Origin: Ruegeria denitrificans
GTDB taxonomy: Bacteria > Pseudomonadota > Alphaproteobacteria > Rhodobacterales > Rhodobacteraceae
Length of the DNA stretch: 64,000 nt
Direction of reading: 5' to 3'
NCBI RefSeq assembly: GCF_001458295.1
Contig: NZ_CYUD01000006.1
Coordinates: 1 to 64,000 of the forward strand
Under the pieces are notes generated by a model. The model did not search any database. It saw nothing but the letters and a program-made list of their open reading frames with translations, and was not told where the DNA came from. Shown piece by piece: positions 1 to 8,909 of this stretch. The position numbers and the translations under genes are program-made. Positions within the stretch are counted from its first letter, which is position 1. Each line of letters starts with the position of its first letter.

Positions 1-8
1 AGCACTTA

Positions 9-38
9 GCCTCGCATCGCGCGAGGCCCTTTGCTTTG
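9..38 (+). terminator. Rho-independent-like terminator of an upstream gene
   Basis: A 7-bp perfect stem (GCCTCGC at 9-15 with GCGAGGC at 21-27) around a 5-nt loop is followed by CCTTTGCTTT. It probably ends a gene reading in from the left edge, because the first complete gene in the window is on the opposite strand. Confidence 0.55.
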
Positions 39-96
39 CACCAACGCCCGGTGCTGACGCTTCTGTGCTCACCTTTGAATTGAATGCATCGAACTT

Positions 97-480
97 TTAA
101 GTAGCTTCAAGCACCTTTCGTGCCACGCGGAAGCATTCCAGCGCCTGAGGGACGCCGCAATAGATTCCGATCACGTGGATTATGGCCCGGATTTCTTCTT
201 TCGAGACGCCATTGCTAATCGCGCCTTTGCAGTGGATTTCCCATTCATGCGTTTTCCCCAACGCGCCGATCATCGCCAGGTTCATCATTGACCGGGTTTT
301 GGCGTCTATTACATCATCGCCCCAGCCAAACCCCCAACACCAGGCTGTCATCGCCTCTTGGAACGGGCGGCTAAAGTCATCTGCGGCGGCCAGGTTCTTT
401 TCAACGTATTCTGCCCCCAAAGTGTTTTTACGTTGTTCCAGACCTTTGAGAAAAAGATCTTCGTCGAAAATATCTGCCAT
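97..480 (-). CDS. Carboxymuconolactone decarboxylase (CMD) family protein
   Basis: A 127-residue all-helical CMD-family protein. The core from about residue 40 (MTAWCWGFGWGDDVIDAKTR) through KEEIRAIIHVIGIYCG to the C terminus matches the PcaC-type gamma-carboxymuconolactone decarboxylase fold, and no AhpD-like CxxC pair is present. I chose the ATG at 480 because a GGAGA Shine-Dalgarno sits about 8 nt before it; an upstream in-frame ATG at 504 would add eight residues with no ribosome site. It lies downstream of a degraded racemase gene and the Rieske gene on the same strand, so it is probably part of the accessory catabolic island and may act on a ring or lactone intermediate. The substrate cannot be read from the sequence. 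Confidence 0.8.
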   Translation of the reverse strand: MADIFDEDLFLKGLEQRKNTLGAEYVEKNLAAADDFSRPFQEAMTAWCWGFGWGDDVIDAKTRSMMNLAMIGALGKTHEWEIHCKGAISNGVSKEEIRAIIHVIGIYCGVPQALECFRVARKVLEAT

Positions 481-562
481 GTCAGGTCTCCGAGTGTTCA
501 GCATGCCAAGCGGTGCTTATATAGGTGGTCATAATGTGGTTTCATCCGACGGTGTACTTGTT

Positions 563-1286
563 TCATCTGGTTCGGAGTGTTGTCGAGCGAAATGAATCTT
601 CACTGCTGGGGGGCAGCCCGGTCGATTTGGCAAGGTTGCCGTGGAAAGAGTCTCCGTCCCACCAACTATGGGCCGAAGGGTCGCCGCCAGCTTCCCAACT
701 CAGGGCGTCTTCAAGAAATGGGATATCGACCGTCATCGAACACCCATCGATAGCTGTCGACCTCCACCTGGCTGTTAAACCATCCCTGATCGTCTGCCCA
801 GAGCACGTCAAACCGGCCTCCTGCAAAAATCTGACCGTGCCCTGCCACCATTCCGGCCAGTGATAGACGGCGTTCAGGGCGACCTTTTCGACATTCATCT
901 CTTGCAGGGCTTCGACCATCGCGTATCCGGCCATGTGAAAGCGGATGCCGTGCTCGTTGGACAGGTCCTCGCAATATAGCCGCACACCCTACATGCCCAA
1001 CCTTCAGGCATGCACCCAGTTCGAGCCGACCTGACCGCAGACATCGACGCCATTGCATGACATGCAATGCGTAAAATCTCCGAGCATGCCAAAGTTCTGC
1101 TTTCGGTGATCCAGCCCCGTGCACATAGTCGGGCACGTACAGCATCAAGCGATGCACTCCGACCGTCTCGGGACACATGCGCAGGAAATCCGATGGTGCG
1201 GTGTCAAAGTCGAACGGAGGAGAGGTAAAGCCCACCTGATACGGAAACAGCTTATGTTCAAGACGCCACTCTCCGGGCATGAGCAT
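563..1286 (-). pseudogene. Degraded Asp/Glu racemase / maleate isomerase-like gene
   Basis: Homology-like segments of one protein are scattered over different minus-strand frames. The N-terminal part (FPYQVGFTSPPFDFDTAPSD, then CPETVGVHRLMLYVPDYVHG) reads from 1286 to about 1100. The continuation NFGMLGDFTHCMSCNGVDVC, ending GSNWVHA, is in another frame and hits TGA and TAG near 1000. The same frame resumes with MRLYCEDLSNEHGIRFHMAG and VALNAVYHWPEWWQGTVRFL. A third piece (FDVLWADDQGWFNSQVEVDS) is back in the first frame near 790-720. This needs at least two frameshifts and two in-frame stops. The style matches the arylmalonate decarboxylase / maleate cis-trans isomerase group of the Asp/Glu racemase superfamily; the C-terminal part seems to be missing. 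Sequencing error is unlikely to explain this many lesions. Confidence 0.65.
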
Positions 1287-1358
1287 AGGGATTAGTTCTT
1301 TTCTGTATTGCGGGACAGGCTTGATAAATTTCGTGGCTGAGTGTCGCGATCAGCGTTT

Positions 1359-2450
1359 TCACGTGTCGATTGCCTCGCGCATCCATTGTTGCAGCCGTGC
1401 GATCGAATGTTCCGACATCACGCCGCAACCGGGGTCCAGAACCAGAGGACCGGGGCGGTACCCGCGGGATTTTAGCCCACGGTGGACGCTTTCGACCAGA
1501 TGAATGTCTTCTTCGACCGTGGTCTCACGGTCCTGCACGGCCAGTTGTCGGATCACTGCGCTTTCCGACCCGCCCTCGGTGTACCATCCGCGCCAGACCG
1601 TGCAGTGGTCAGCGTCGATCGCGCGCCAGTGATAGGTGTTCAGCACATTGCCCGGATAGCACTGGAACGAGAACATGGGCCACAGAAACCACGACTGATA
1701 ATCGCCCGCGTGGGGCACCGACATGTCGATGGGATAGGTCATCTTGTCGAGGCTTTGGCATTCCGTTGTGTGGCGCAGCACATATCCGCCGCTTGGATCG
1801 GGTTGAATGTCATAGGTTTCGGGTTTGACCACGCCCTCGGCAAAGGTTGGGTGGTTAGTCGGGCAGTGGTAACACTCCGAGTAGTTCTCGATACTGACCT
1901 TCCAATTGCAGTTTTCTGAGATCTCGACCCATTCCAGCGGTTCCAGATCATCTATATGGGGCACAAAGGCTCGGATTTGTTCGCGCACACCGGGATACCA
2001 GTCGTCCATCGCGGCCGCGTCATCATCAAGGTTGACGAAGATGAAGCCGTTGAACACCTCGGTCCGAACTGACGTTAGGCAAATTTCGCTGCGGTTGAAC
2101 CCGGGAACGGATTTGATGTTGGGCCCGGCGCGCAACTGACCGGATAATTCATAGGTCCAGGCGTGATAGGGGCAGACGACGACACGGGTATTGCCCGCGC
2201 CGGTGACCATCTCATGCGCGCGATGCTGGCAAACATTGTAAAAGGTGCGAATTTCCCCGTCGCGCCCGCGAATGCAGAACAGGTTCTGATCAGCAATCGT
2301 GAAGGCGAAATAGTCGCCCGGTTCCCGGACCTGCGCCACGTGCCCGGCAAATTGCCACGTTCGGGCCAAAAGGCCCTGAATTTCTTGCGTAAAAATCGCA
2401 GGGTCGGTGTAGTATCGCGCATCAAGCGAACGCGTCAGGGGGGCGTTCAT
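1359..2450 (-). CDS. Rieske non-heme iron oxygenase, GbcA/CntA-like demethylase subunit
   Basis: A 363-residue ring-hydroxylating-oxygenase alpha subunit. The Rieske [2Fe-2S] ligands are C74 and H76 (VCQHRAH) and C93 and H96 (CPYHAW). The mononuclear iron site is in NYSECYHCPTNH, with H195 and H200 as ligands. The bridging residue between the two centres is Glu192 rather than the usual Asp, which I recall as a mark of the quaternary-amine demethylases (carnitine monooxygenase CntA, glycine-betaine GbcA, stachydrine demethylase). It likely removes an N-methyl group from a betaine as formaldehyde. Its ATG overlaps the stop of the RpiR-type regulator gene by 4 nt, so the two are co-transcribed. 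No ferredoxin/reductase partner is visible in the window, so electrons must come from elsewhere. Confidence 0.88.
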   Translation of the reverse strand: MNAPLTRSLDARYYTDPAIFTQEIQGLLARTWQFAGHVAQVREPGDYFAFTIADQNLFCIRGRDGEIRTFYNVCQHRAHEMVTGAGNTRVVVCPYHAWTYELSGQLRAGPNIKSVPGFNRSEICLTSVRTEVFNGFIFVNLDDDAAAMDDWYPGVREQIRAFVPHIDDLEPLEWVEISENCNWKVSIENYSECYHCPTNHPTFAEGVVKPETYDIQPDPSGGYVLRHTTECQSLDKMTYPIDMSVPHAGDYQSWFLWPMFSFQCYPGNVLNTYHWRAIDADHCTVWRGWYTEGGSESAVIRQLAVQDRETTVEEDIHLVESVHRGLKSRGYRPGPLVLDPGCGVMSEHSIARLQQWMREAIDT

Positions 2451-3334
2451 TCAGGCTCCTCCGCGTAGAGGCCAAGCTGGTGTCTGCGTTGATGAAACCG
2501 TTCCACCCGTTCGACAATTTCATCGCTGGAAACCGCGATCACGAAGGAAAGCAACGTTTCCAGCAATGCGATGGTCGAGACGGAGGATGGGAAGAATTGC
2601 GGGGTGTCAGCGGCCACGACAAAGCCATGCTGCGCGTTTAGGATCACCGGACTGGCGGGGCTGTCCGAAAGACCGATAACTGTAAGGCCCTGCTGCCGCG
2701 CCAGTTTGATCGCGTCGATGACTTCGGTTCGGTAGGGGTGGCAGGTGATCGCGATTAGAACGTCTTGTTCGTCCGCCCATGCCAGATCATCGACCGGGGT
2801 CGAGCCGGGGCGTGGAATGGCGTGAAACTGCTTCATTCCGGTTGACGCAAGATAGGTGAAGTTGCGGGCGTTTGAGTTGTTGACACCAACGCCCAGCGTG
2901 AAAATCTGACGGCAGTTCCAGATATCTTCGGCGGCCGCTTTCAGGGCCGCGGCGTCGATCCCAGCAAAGGTTTCTTCGATATTGCGGATCGCCGCGCCAA
3001 TCATATCGGCATAGAGGCCCCCCAATTCCCCTGACTTGCCAATGTTCTGCAGCCAGCGGGCGCGGTCTGGAAACGACACGTTGCCCTGACGAATCGCTTC
3101 GCGAAAGGGTGCGCGGAAATCCTCGTACCCTTCGAAGCCCACCTGACGTGCCATCCGGACAAAAGTGTTGGGTTTGACCTTGGCGGCCTCGGCTATCTCG
3201 CGCACGGTCGAAACCCCAACATCCGTTGGGTTTTCTAGCACGTACCGCGCGGCTTTCTGCGCCTCAGGGGTGAGGGCGTCCCACTCTTCGGTCAGGCGGT
3301 CCAGAACGATTGATGATACATTTGTGTCATTCAT
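2447..3334 (-). CDS. MurR/RpiR family transcriptional regulator
   Basis: A 295-residue regulator. The N-terminal HTH_6 domain is at residues about 1-85, with the recognition region STVREIAEAAKVKPNTFVRM. A SIS sugar-isomerase-like sensor domain (about 125-265) carries IFTLGVGVNNSNARNF and VLIAITCHPYRTEVIDAI. It diverges from the eight-gene catabolic operon and precedes the Rieske gene in a 4-nt overlap, so it is the obvious local regulator of both strands. No Shine-Dalgarno is seen before ATG 3334, and one of two candidate operator repeats lies inside its first codons; the message could be leaderless or the true start slightly downstream. The SIS domain would bind a pathway intermediate rather than a sugar phosphate; that is inference. 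Confidence 0.87.
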   Translation of the reverse strand: MNDTNVSSIVLDRLTEEWDALTPEAQKAARYVLENPTDVGVSTVREIAEAAKVKPNTFVRMARQVGFEGYEDFRAPFREAIRQGNVSFPDRARWLQNIGKSGELGGLYADMIGAAIRNIEETFAGIDAAALKAAAEDIWNCRQIFTLGVGVNNSNARNFTYLASTGMKQFHAIPRPGSTPVDDLAWADEQDVLIAITCHPYRTEVIDAIKLARQQGLTVIGLSDSPASPVILNAQHGFVVAADTPQFFPSSVSTIALLETLLSFVIAVSSDEIVERVERFHQRRHQLGLYAEEPE

Positions 3335-3356
3335 GATTGACGATGGTACATTTGTG
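3312..3356. promoter_or_regulatory. Direct-repeat candidate operator in the divergent promoter
   Basis: Two copies of GATGRTACATTTGTG lie at 3312-3326 and 3342-3356, differing at one base, with a start-to-start distance of 30 bp (close to three helical turns). Each contains the small dyad ACA-TT-TGT. The first copy overlaps codons 3-7 of the RpiR-type gene; the second lies between the two divergent genes. Placement and spacing fit binding of an RpiR dimer or tetramer on one face of the DNA. Confidence 0.55.
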
Positions 3357-3402
3357 GAATTAGCCTGTCGAGCAGAAACGCGACTCGGGAAGAGGAAAAA
3401 TC

Positions 3403-5871
3403 ATGTCCGGGAAGAATCTGCCGTCGCATGCCCGCGTGGTCATCGTAGGCGGGGGCGTCATGGGGGTCGGTCTGGCCTATCATCTGGCGCATGAAGGGTG
3501 GGGCGGTGATACCGTCCTGCTGGAAAAGGCTGAACTGACAAGCGGCAGCACCTGGCATGCTGCAGGGCAGATCACACATTCAACGTCGAGCTTTGGGCTC
3601 GGCAAATGTGTGGACTACAACATCGGTCTCTATTCTGGTGCGTTGGAGGCTGAAACCGGCCAGCCTGTGACGTGGCATGGGTGTGGATCCTTCCGGCTGG
3701 CCTATACCGAAGATGAGATGGACTGGCTACGTCACACTCTGTCGGTGGGCCGCTCGCTGGGGTTCAATATTGATCTCGTGGGGCCCGAGAAGGTGGCAAA
3801 GCTTCACCCGTTCTATAACCTCGAAGGCGTTTTAGGTGCGCTTCACACGCCGGATGACGGGCATGTGGACCCGACCAACGTGACTATGGCGATGGCTGCG
3901 GGTGCGCGTCAGAAAGGTGTGCGTATCTTTCGCAACTGTCGTGCCACCAACATCACGCAGGCCGACAGCGGTGAATGGGTGGTTGAGACCAAGATGGGGA
4001 CCATCACGTGCGAGCATGTGGTGAACGCAGGCGGCACCTATGCTCGTCAGATGGGCGAATGGTCCGGTTTGCAACTGCCCATGACCTCGATGACGCACCA
4101 TTACTTCGTGACGGAACCGGTGCCCGAGTTCCAGAATCTGGACAGGGAACTGCCGGTGATCCGGGATGACCGCAAGGTTTCGGGCTATATCCGGATGGAG
4201 CAACAGCGCGGGTTGATCGGGATTTACGAGAAAGAGAACCCGAACTCGGTCTGGCACGATCATTGCCCATGGGAATACGAAAACTGGCTGTTTGACGCGG
4301 ATTACGACCGGGTGATGCCTTGGCTTGAGGAAAGCCTGAACCGGATGCCGATCTTTGCCGAGCTGGGTATTCAGCGCGACGTGCATGGCGCGATCTCGCA
4401 TCCGCCGGATGGCAACCCGCTGATCGGGCCTGCGCCGGGCGTTCAGAACTACTGGTGCTGCTGCGGCACGCAGATCGGCATTGGCTGGGGGCCGGGTCTG
4501 ACCCGAGAACTTGCGCGCTGGATGGTGCATGGTGCGGCCGATATCTCGATGCGTGAGTTCGATCCGCGCCGTTTTGGCAGCTATGCCACCAAGGACTGGC
4601 AGGTGATCAAGGCGGAAGAGGATTACTGCCTGCGCCACGAAATCCCCTTTCCGCATTTCAACCGCCTGGAAGGGCGCCCGATCAAGCCGTCACCGCTGTA
4701 CGAATTGCTGAAATCCAAGGGCGCGGTGCATGAGGAAGTTTACGGCTTTGAGCGCCCCCGCTGGTTCGCACGGGACGGTGTAGAACAGTGCGATCATTAC
4801 TCCTTCCGTCGCACTCCTGTCGACGACATGGTCGCGACCGAGGTCAAGGCGGTGCGCGAACGGGTTGGCATCATGGATGTCAGCGCCTTTACCAAGGTGT
4901 TGGTTTCTGGTGACGATGCAGAAGCTCTACTAGATCGCCTGATTGCCAATCGTCTTCCGCGAGTGGGTAGGGTTGCCTTGGGGCACATGTTGAACCGACG
5001 TGGCCGGATTGAGATGGAAGTCACGGTATCCAAAGTGCGAGAGGATGCGTTCTATCTGGTCTGTGCCGCTTTCTTCGAACAGCGTCTACTGGATCACCTG
5101 GATGCCCATAGACAGGGCGCACGCGTCGAAATTCAGAACCTGTCCCACAGTTACTGCGCGCTGACGCTGAATGGTCCGAGGGCCCGGGACGTTCTGAACG
5201 CCGTTCGCCAATACAGCCCGTCGGAGGACAGGCTATCAAACGCGGATTTTCCGTGGATGAGTTGGCAGATCAACACGATTGCCGAAGAACAGGTTTGGGC
5301 GTTTCGCATGTCTTACGCGGGTGAGTTGGGGTGGGAGTTTCATATGCCGCGAGCCTGCCTTGAACCGGTCTATAACGCGCTCTGGGCGGCGGGAAAGCCG
5401 TACGGAATCGCTGATTACGGCAGCTTTGCCATGAACGTGATGCGGATGGAGAAGGGCTTTAAAGGTGCAGGCGAGTTGACCAATGAAGTCACGCTGGCCG
5501 AGGCCGATGTGCTGCGCTTTGCCCGCACTGACAAGGATTATCTGGGCAAGGATAAGACACTCAACACCGATCTGCCCTGGATCTGCGCCTATATTGAGAT
5601 TGAACCGGACGGCGATATCGATGGGCATGGCGGCGAGGCGGTCATGCTGGATAGTCGCGTTGTGGGTTCGATGGCTTCAGTCGCCTACGGGCACACGGTC
5701 GGCAAAATCCTGGCCTTTGCCTACATCAAGCCCGAGGCTGCAGCCCCCGGCACTGCATTGCAAGTCGTGATACACGGCCAACCTCGTGCGGCCCGCGTCC
5801 TAGGTGAACCGGCCTACGACCCGCAAAGTCTGTTGCCCCGTACCGACGCCATTATGGAGACTGCACAATGA
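3403..5871 (+). CDS. Dimethylglycine/sarcosine dehydrogenase-like flavoprotein with GcvT domains
   Basis: An 822-residue protein. An N-terminal FAD-binding DAO domain (VVIVGGGVMGVGLAYHL at residues 12-28, then about 40-380) is followed by an FAO_M-like linker and GcvT plus GcvT C-terminal folate domains (about 440-815). SGSTWHAAG contains H52 at the position where dimethylglycine dehydrogenase family members attach FAD covalently. Such enzymes oxidise an N-methyl group of a tertiary or secondary amine and pass the carbon to tetrahydrofolate in the GcvT domain. It is the first gene of the plus-strand operon and would act after the divergent Rieske demethylase. Its stop overlaps the next ATG (ATGA). 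A GAGG ribosome site precedes ATG 3403. The substrate is inferred to be an N-methylated imino or amino acid. Confidence 0.88.
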   Translation: MSGKNLPSHARVVIVGGGVMGVGLAYHLAHEGWGGDTVLLEKAELTSGSTWHAAGQITHSTSSFGLGKCVDYNIGLYSGALEAETGQPVTWHGCGSFRLAYTEDEMDWLRHTLSVGRSLGFNIDLVGPEKVAKLHPFYNLEGVLGALHTPDDGHVDPTNVTMAMAAGARQKGVRIFRNCRATNITQADSGEWVVETKMGTITCEHVVNAGGTYARQMGEWSGLQLPMTSMTHHYFVTEPVPEFQNLDRELPVIRDDRKVSGYIRMEQQRGLIGIYEKENPNSVWHDHCPWEYENWLFDADYDRVMPWLEESLNRMPIFAELGIQRDVHGAISHPPDGNPLIGPAPGVQNYWCCCGTQIGIGWGPGLTRELARWMVHGAADISMREFDPRRFGSYATKDWQVIKAEEDYCLRHEIPFPHFNRLEGRPIKPSPLYELLKSKGAVHEEVYGFERPRWFARDGVEQCDHYSFRRTPVDDMVATEVKAVRERVGIMDVSAFTKVLVSGDDAEALLDRLIANRLPRVGRVALGHMLNRRGRIEMEVTVSKVREDAFYLVCAAFFEQRLLDHLDAHRQGARVEIQNLSHSYCALTLNGPRARDVLNAVRQYSPSEDRLSNADFPWMSWQINTIAEEQVWAFRMSYAGELGWEFHMPRACLEPVYNALWAAGKPYGIADYGSFAMNVMRMEKGFKGAGELTNEVTLAEADVLRFARTDKDYLGKDKTLNTDLPWICAYIEIEPDGDIDGHGGEAVMLDSRVVGSMASVAYGHTVGKILAFAYIKPEAAAPGTALQVVIHGQPRAARVLGEPAYDPQSLLPRTDAIMETAQ

Positions 5872-6950
5872 GCTTGCCCGATACAATGAAAGCTATGGTC
5901 ACAATGGGCCATGGCGGCCTTGAACAGATGGTGTTGCATAACGACTGGCCGCGTCCAGCACCTGCCGCTGGCGAGGTGCTGATCAAAGTCGCGGCCTGTG
6001 GTTTGAACAATACGGATGTGAACACGCGGTCTGGCTGGTACTCAAAAACCGTCACGGATGCGACCACCGGCGGTGCGTTCGAAGAGGTGGGTGAGGAAGA
6101 CCCCACCTGGGGCGGCAATCCGATCACCTTCCCGCGCATTCAGGGGGCTGATATCTGCGGTCAGATCGTGGCCGTAGGCGACGGCGTCGACCGCGCCCGC
6201 ATTGGTGAACGCGTCATCACCGATGGCTGGCTGCGTGATCCGGACGATCCGGGCAATATGGACAAGACCGGTTATTACGGGTCCGAGCGGGACGGCGGAT
6301 TTGCCGAATATGCCACGACACTTGCGGTGAATGCGGTGCCGATCAACTCGGACCTTTCGGATGCGGAACTGGCGACGTTTTCGTGCTCGTATTCCACCGC
6401 CGAAGGCATGTTGACCCGCGCCAAAGTCACCGCAAGGGACACCGTATTGGTGCCCGGCGCCTCGGGCGGTGTTGGCGGTGCGCTGGTGCAATTGGCCAAA
6501 CGACGTGGAGCGCGTGTAATTGCACTGGCGTCCGAGGCCAAGCACGCTGATGTGGCCGAACTGGGGCCTAACATGATCCTGCCCCGCGCGCCCGAAAACT
6601 TGCGCGCGGCGTTAGGAGACGAAAAGATCACTGTTGTTGCCGACGTGGTCGGTGGACCGTATTGGTCCAACCTGATCGATATTCTGGAACGGGGAGGGCG
6701 CTATACTTGCTCGGGTGCCATTGCTGGGCCAATGGTCGAGTTCGACCTGCGAACTTTTTACCTGCGTGACCTGACCTTCACCGGCTCGACGGTGATTGAT
6801 CCTCAGGTGATGCAGAACCTCGTGAAATACATTGAGGCAGGAGAGATCAAGCCAGCGCTGGCGGCAACCTATCCATTAGAAGAATTGCGTGAGGCACAGG
6901 CGGCCTTTATCGCCAAACAACACACAGGCAACATAGTGGTAACCCCATGA
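5868..6950 (+). CDS. MDR-superfamily alcohol dehydrogenase / quinone oxidoreductase-like protein
   Basis: A 360-residue medium-chain dehydrogenase/reductase with an N-terminal GroES-like domain ([18 protein letters not shown] at about 37-54) and a Rossmann nucleotide-binding motif ([19 protein letters not shown]). The canonical catalytic-zinc motif of classical alcohol dehydrogenases is not evident, and the fold family includes quinone and enoyl reductases such as the acryloyl-CoA reductase AcuI. Given the adjacent DMSP-lyase-type gene, reduction of an alpha,beta-unsaturated product is an attractive guess but is not shown by the sequence. It has ATGA overlaps at both ends within the operon. 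Confidence 0.82.
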   Translation: MSLPDTMKAMVTMGHGGLEQMVLHNDWPRPAPAAGEVLIKVAACGLNNTDVNTRSGWYSKTVTDATTGGAFEEVGEEDPTWGGNPITFPRIQGADICGQIVAVGDGVDRARIGERVITDGWLRDPDDPGNMDKTGYYGSERDGGFAEYATTLAVNAVPINSDLSDAELATFSCSYSTAEGMLTRAKVTARDTVLVPGASGGVGGALVQLAKRRGARVIALASEAKHADVAELGPNMILPRAPENLRAALGDEKITVVADVVGGPYWSNLIDILERGGRYTCSGAIAGPMVEFDLRTFYLRDLTFTGSTVIDPQVMQNLVKYIEAGEIKPALAATYPLEELREAQAAFIAKQHTGNIVVTP

Positions 6951-7525
6951 CACTGGACGACGTACTTGAGGCTGCCCGACTGCTTCACCAATCACATCCA
7001 GAACTGTCGAGCTTCGGTGCCTGGCCGGGCGACCTTGTGGCCGCGGGCCTGCGACCCAACCAAATTCCTGCGGTGGAATTGGTTCAGCAAACCGATTTCC
7101 CGGCCGAGGATGCCACGCGGACTCTGTCCGATGCGATCAGGGCAACCGCACATCTGGCGCAATGGAAACTTACCTATACCGAGGAAGAGGTCGGTGCCGA
7201 TTTTCTAAACCGCTACGGTTATTACGAACTGTTTGGTCCAACTGGGCATTTCCATTCGACCCAATTACGCGGTTACGTCGCCTATTGGGGGGCGGGTCTG
7301 AACTATGATTGGCACAGCCATCAGGCCGAGGAACTCTATTTGGTCGTAGGGGGCGGGGCAAGGTTCCGCATCGAAGAGAACGAAACCGATGTCGGCCCAA
7401 ACCAGACGCGCCATCACGTCAGCTGGCAAAGTCATGCGATGACCACAAGCAACGAGCCGATCCTGACTTTCGTTCTTTGGCGCGGTGAGGGAATGGGCGA
7501 TTTACCACGAATGGATGCCGCGTGA
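6947..7525 (+). CDS. dddQ: DMSP lyase DddQ (cupin)
   Basis: A 192-residue cupin with the full set of residues reported for Ruegeria lacuscaerulensis DddQ at the same numbers: Y120, H123, H125, E129, Y131 and H163 ([16 protein letters not shown] at 119-134 and SWQSHAM at 159-165). In DddQ the His/Glu residues hold the metal and Tyr131 or Tyr120 abstracts the alpha proton, cleaving DMSP to dimethylsulfide and acrylate. The N-terminal helical part (about 1-75) is also typical. It overlaps the genes on both sides by 4 nt (ATGA in, GTGA out). I recall that dddQ in some Ruegeria also neighbours mandelate-racemase-like genes. The family is known for weak activity on DMSP, so the operon context raises the possibility of a different physiological substrate. 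Confidence 0.92.
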   Translation: MTLDDVLEAARLLHQSHPELSSFGAWPGDLVAAGLRPNQIPAVELVQQTDFPAEDATRTLSDAIRATAHLAQWKLTYTEEEVGADFLNRYGYYELFGPTGHFHSTQLRGYVAYWGAGLNYDWHSHQAEELYLVVGGGARFRIEENETDVGPNQTRHHVSWQSHAMTTSNEPILTFVLWRGEGMGDLPRMDAA

Positions 7526-8628
7526 AAATTACCCGTGTGCGCGTGTTTCAAACTGGCCTGCCTTATGTTGGCGGAGCCTATGCCTGGGGCGCGGGCAACG
7601 CGATTGAAACCGCGATTGCGTCGGTGGTCGTCATCGACACAGATGCTGGTCTGCAGGGGTGTGGCGAATTCACACCATGTGGCGAGAATTACATGGTCGC
7701 GCATTCCGAAGGCGTGGCCGCGCTGGCCCGGTTGGTTGCTCCGTCACTGTTGGGCCAGGACCCGCGACAGGTGGGGCGGATTGAACAGTTGATGGATCAT
7801 TTGGTTCAAGGGCATGGTTATGCAAAGGCCCCGTTCGATGCGGCGTGCTGGGATATTCTGGGCCAGGCCTGCGATCAGCCGGTCTGGATGCTGTTGGGTG
7901 GTAAGCTGACCGATGGCGCGCCAATGTATCGTGTCACGCCTCAGAAAACGGTGGATGAAACTGTGGCTGAGATGAATGCCTATCGCGATCAGGGTTATCG
8001 TCAGTTTCAGGTCAAAATCGGGGGCGACTGGCCTAGCGACATTGAACGCATTCGTACAATTGTTCCGCTGCTGGAACCGGGTGAGAAGGCGATAGCCGAT
8101 GCCAATCAGGGTTGGCGTGTCGACAATGCGATCCGGGTGGCGCGTGCAACGCGGGATCTGGATTACATTCTGGAACAGCCCTGCCGCACCTACGAGGAAT
8201 GCCAGCAGGTGCGCCGCGTGGCCGAGCAACCGATGAAGCTGGATGAATGCCTGACTGGTATGCACATGGCACAGCGCATCGTCGCGGATCGCGGGGCCGA
8301 GATCTGCTGTCTCAAAATTTCGAACCTCGGGGGGCTCAGCAAGGCGCGGCGAGTGCGAGACTATCTGGTTGAAAACCGCATTCCGGTGGTCAGCGAAGAC
8401 ACATGGGGCGGCCAGATTGCCACCGCAGCCGTCGCCCATTTTGCCGCTTCGACTCCGTCGGAGTACCTGCAAAACACAACGGACCTGATGAATTACAATA
8501 CGCGATCTACCGGACTCGGCGGACCAATGTCGCGGAATGGCAAGCTCTACGCCTCGGATGCACCAGGAATGGGCGTAGTGCCCGATTCCGAAAGCCTTGG
8601 CGCGGCGATTGAGGAGTTCAGATTATGA
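7522..8628 (+). CDS. Enolase-superfamily (mandelate racemase/MLE) enzyme 1
   Basis: A 368-residue enolase-superfamily protein with a capping domain (about 1-125) and a modified TIM barrel. Metal ligands are D193 (ADANQGW), E218 (LEQPC) and D241 (KLDECL). The two candidate acid/base lysines K165 (QVKIGGDW) and K265 (CLKISNLGG) face each other, the arrangement of 1,1-proton-transfer epimerases and syn/anti dehydratases such as hydroxyproline-betaine epimerase HpbD. It starts with GTG at 7522, overlapping the dddQ stop. The specific substrate is not recognised; an epimerase or dehydratase of an imino-acid betaine is the best guess from the neighbours. It is the first of three divergent paralogues in this operon. 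Confidence 0.85.
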   Translation: MKITRVRVFQTGLPYVGGAYAWGAGNAIETAIASVVVIDTDAGLQGCGEFTPCGENYMVAHSEGVAALARLVAPSLLGQDPRQVGRIEQLMDHLVQGHGYAKAPFDAACWDILGQACDQPVWMLLGGKLTDGAPMYRVTPQKTVDETVAEMNAYRDQGYRQFQVKIGGDWPSDIERIRTIVPLLEPGEKAIADANQGWRVDNAIRVARATRDLDYILEQPCRTYEECQQVRRVAEQPMKLDECLTGMHMAQRIVADRGAEICCLKISNLGGLSKARRVRDYLVENRIPVVSEDTWGGQIATAAVAHFAASTPSEYLQNTTDLMNYNTRSTGLGGPMSRNGKLYASDAPGMGVVPDSESLGAAIEEFRL

Positions 8629-8909
8629 GACCACAGGCAACGGCAACCCAGATGATTGATGACGCGCGCGTGCGGGTGACGCGCTTTGACTTCGCCCCCG
8701 GTGCAGAAACCGGGTGGCATCGTCACGAAATGGATTACGTCATCACGGCCGTCACCGATTGCCACATGCGGCTGGAACTGCCTGACGGAACGGAGAACGA
8801 AGTGACTGTCCCTGCCGGAACCTCCTATCGCCGCGACGAGGGCATCGAGCACAATGTGATCAATGCCGGGGACGCGCCCATGTCCTTTGTCGAAGTGGAG
8901 CTGAAATGA
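8625..8909 (+). CDS. Small single-domain cupin protein
   Basis: A 94-residue protein that is essentially one double-stranded beta-helix. Motif 1 is GAETGWHRHEMDYVITAV (two His plus Glu or Asp metal candidates), followed by the PAGTSYRRDEGIEHNVIN motif 2 with a further His. It has no signal peptide, so it is cytoplasmic. It sits between enolases 1 and 2 with ATGA overlaps on both sides, which ties its dose to theirs. It might be a small lyase or isomerase working on the same intermediates, or a product-binding accessory. It is much shorter than DddQ and lacks the DddQ N-terminal helices, so it is not simply a second DMSP lyase. Confidence 0.8.
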   Translation: MRPQATATQMIDDARVRVTRFDFAPGAETGWHRHEMDYVITAVTDCHMRLELPDGTENEVTVPAGTSYRRDEGIEHNVINAGDAPMSFVEVELK

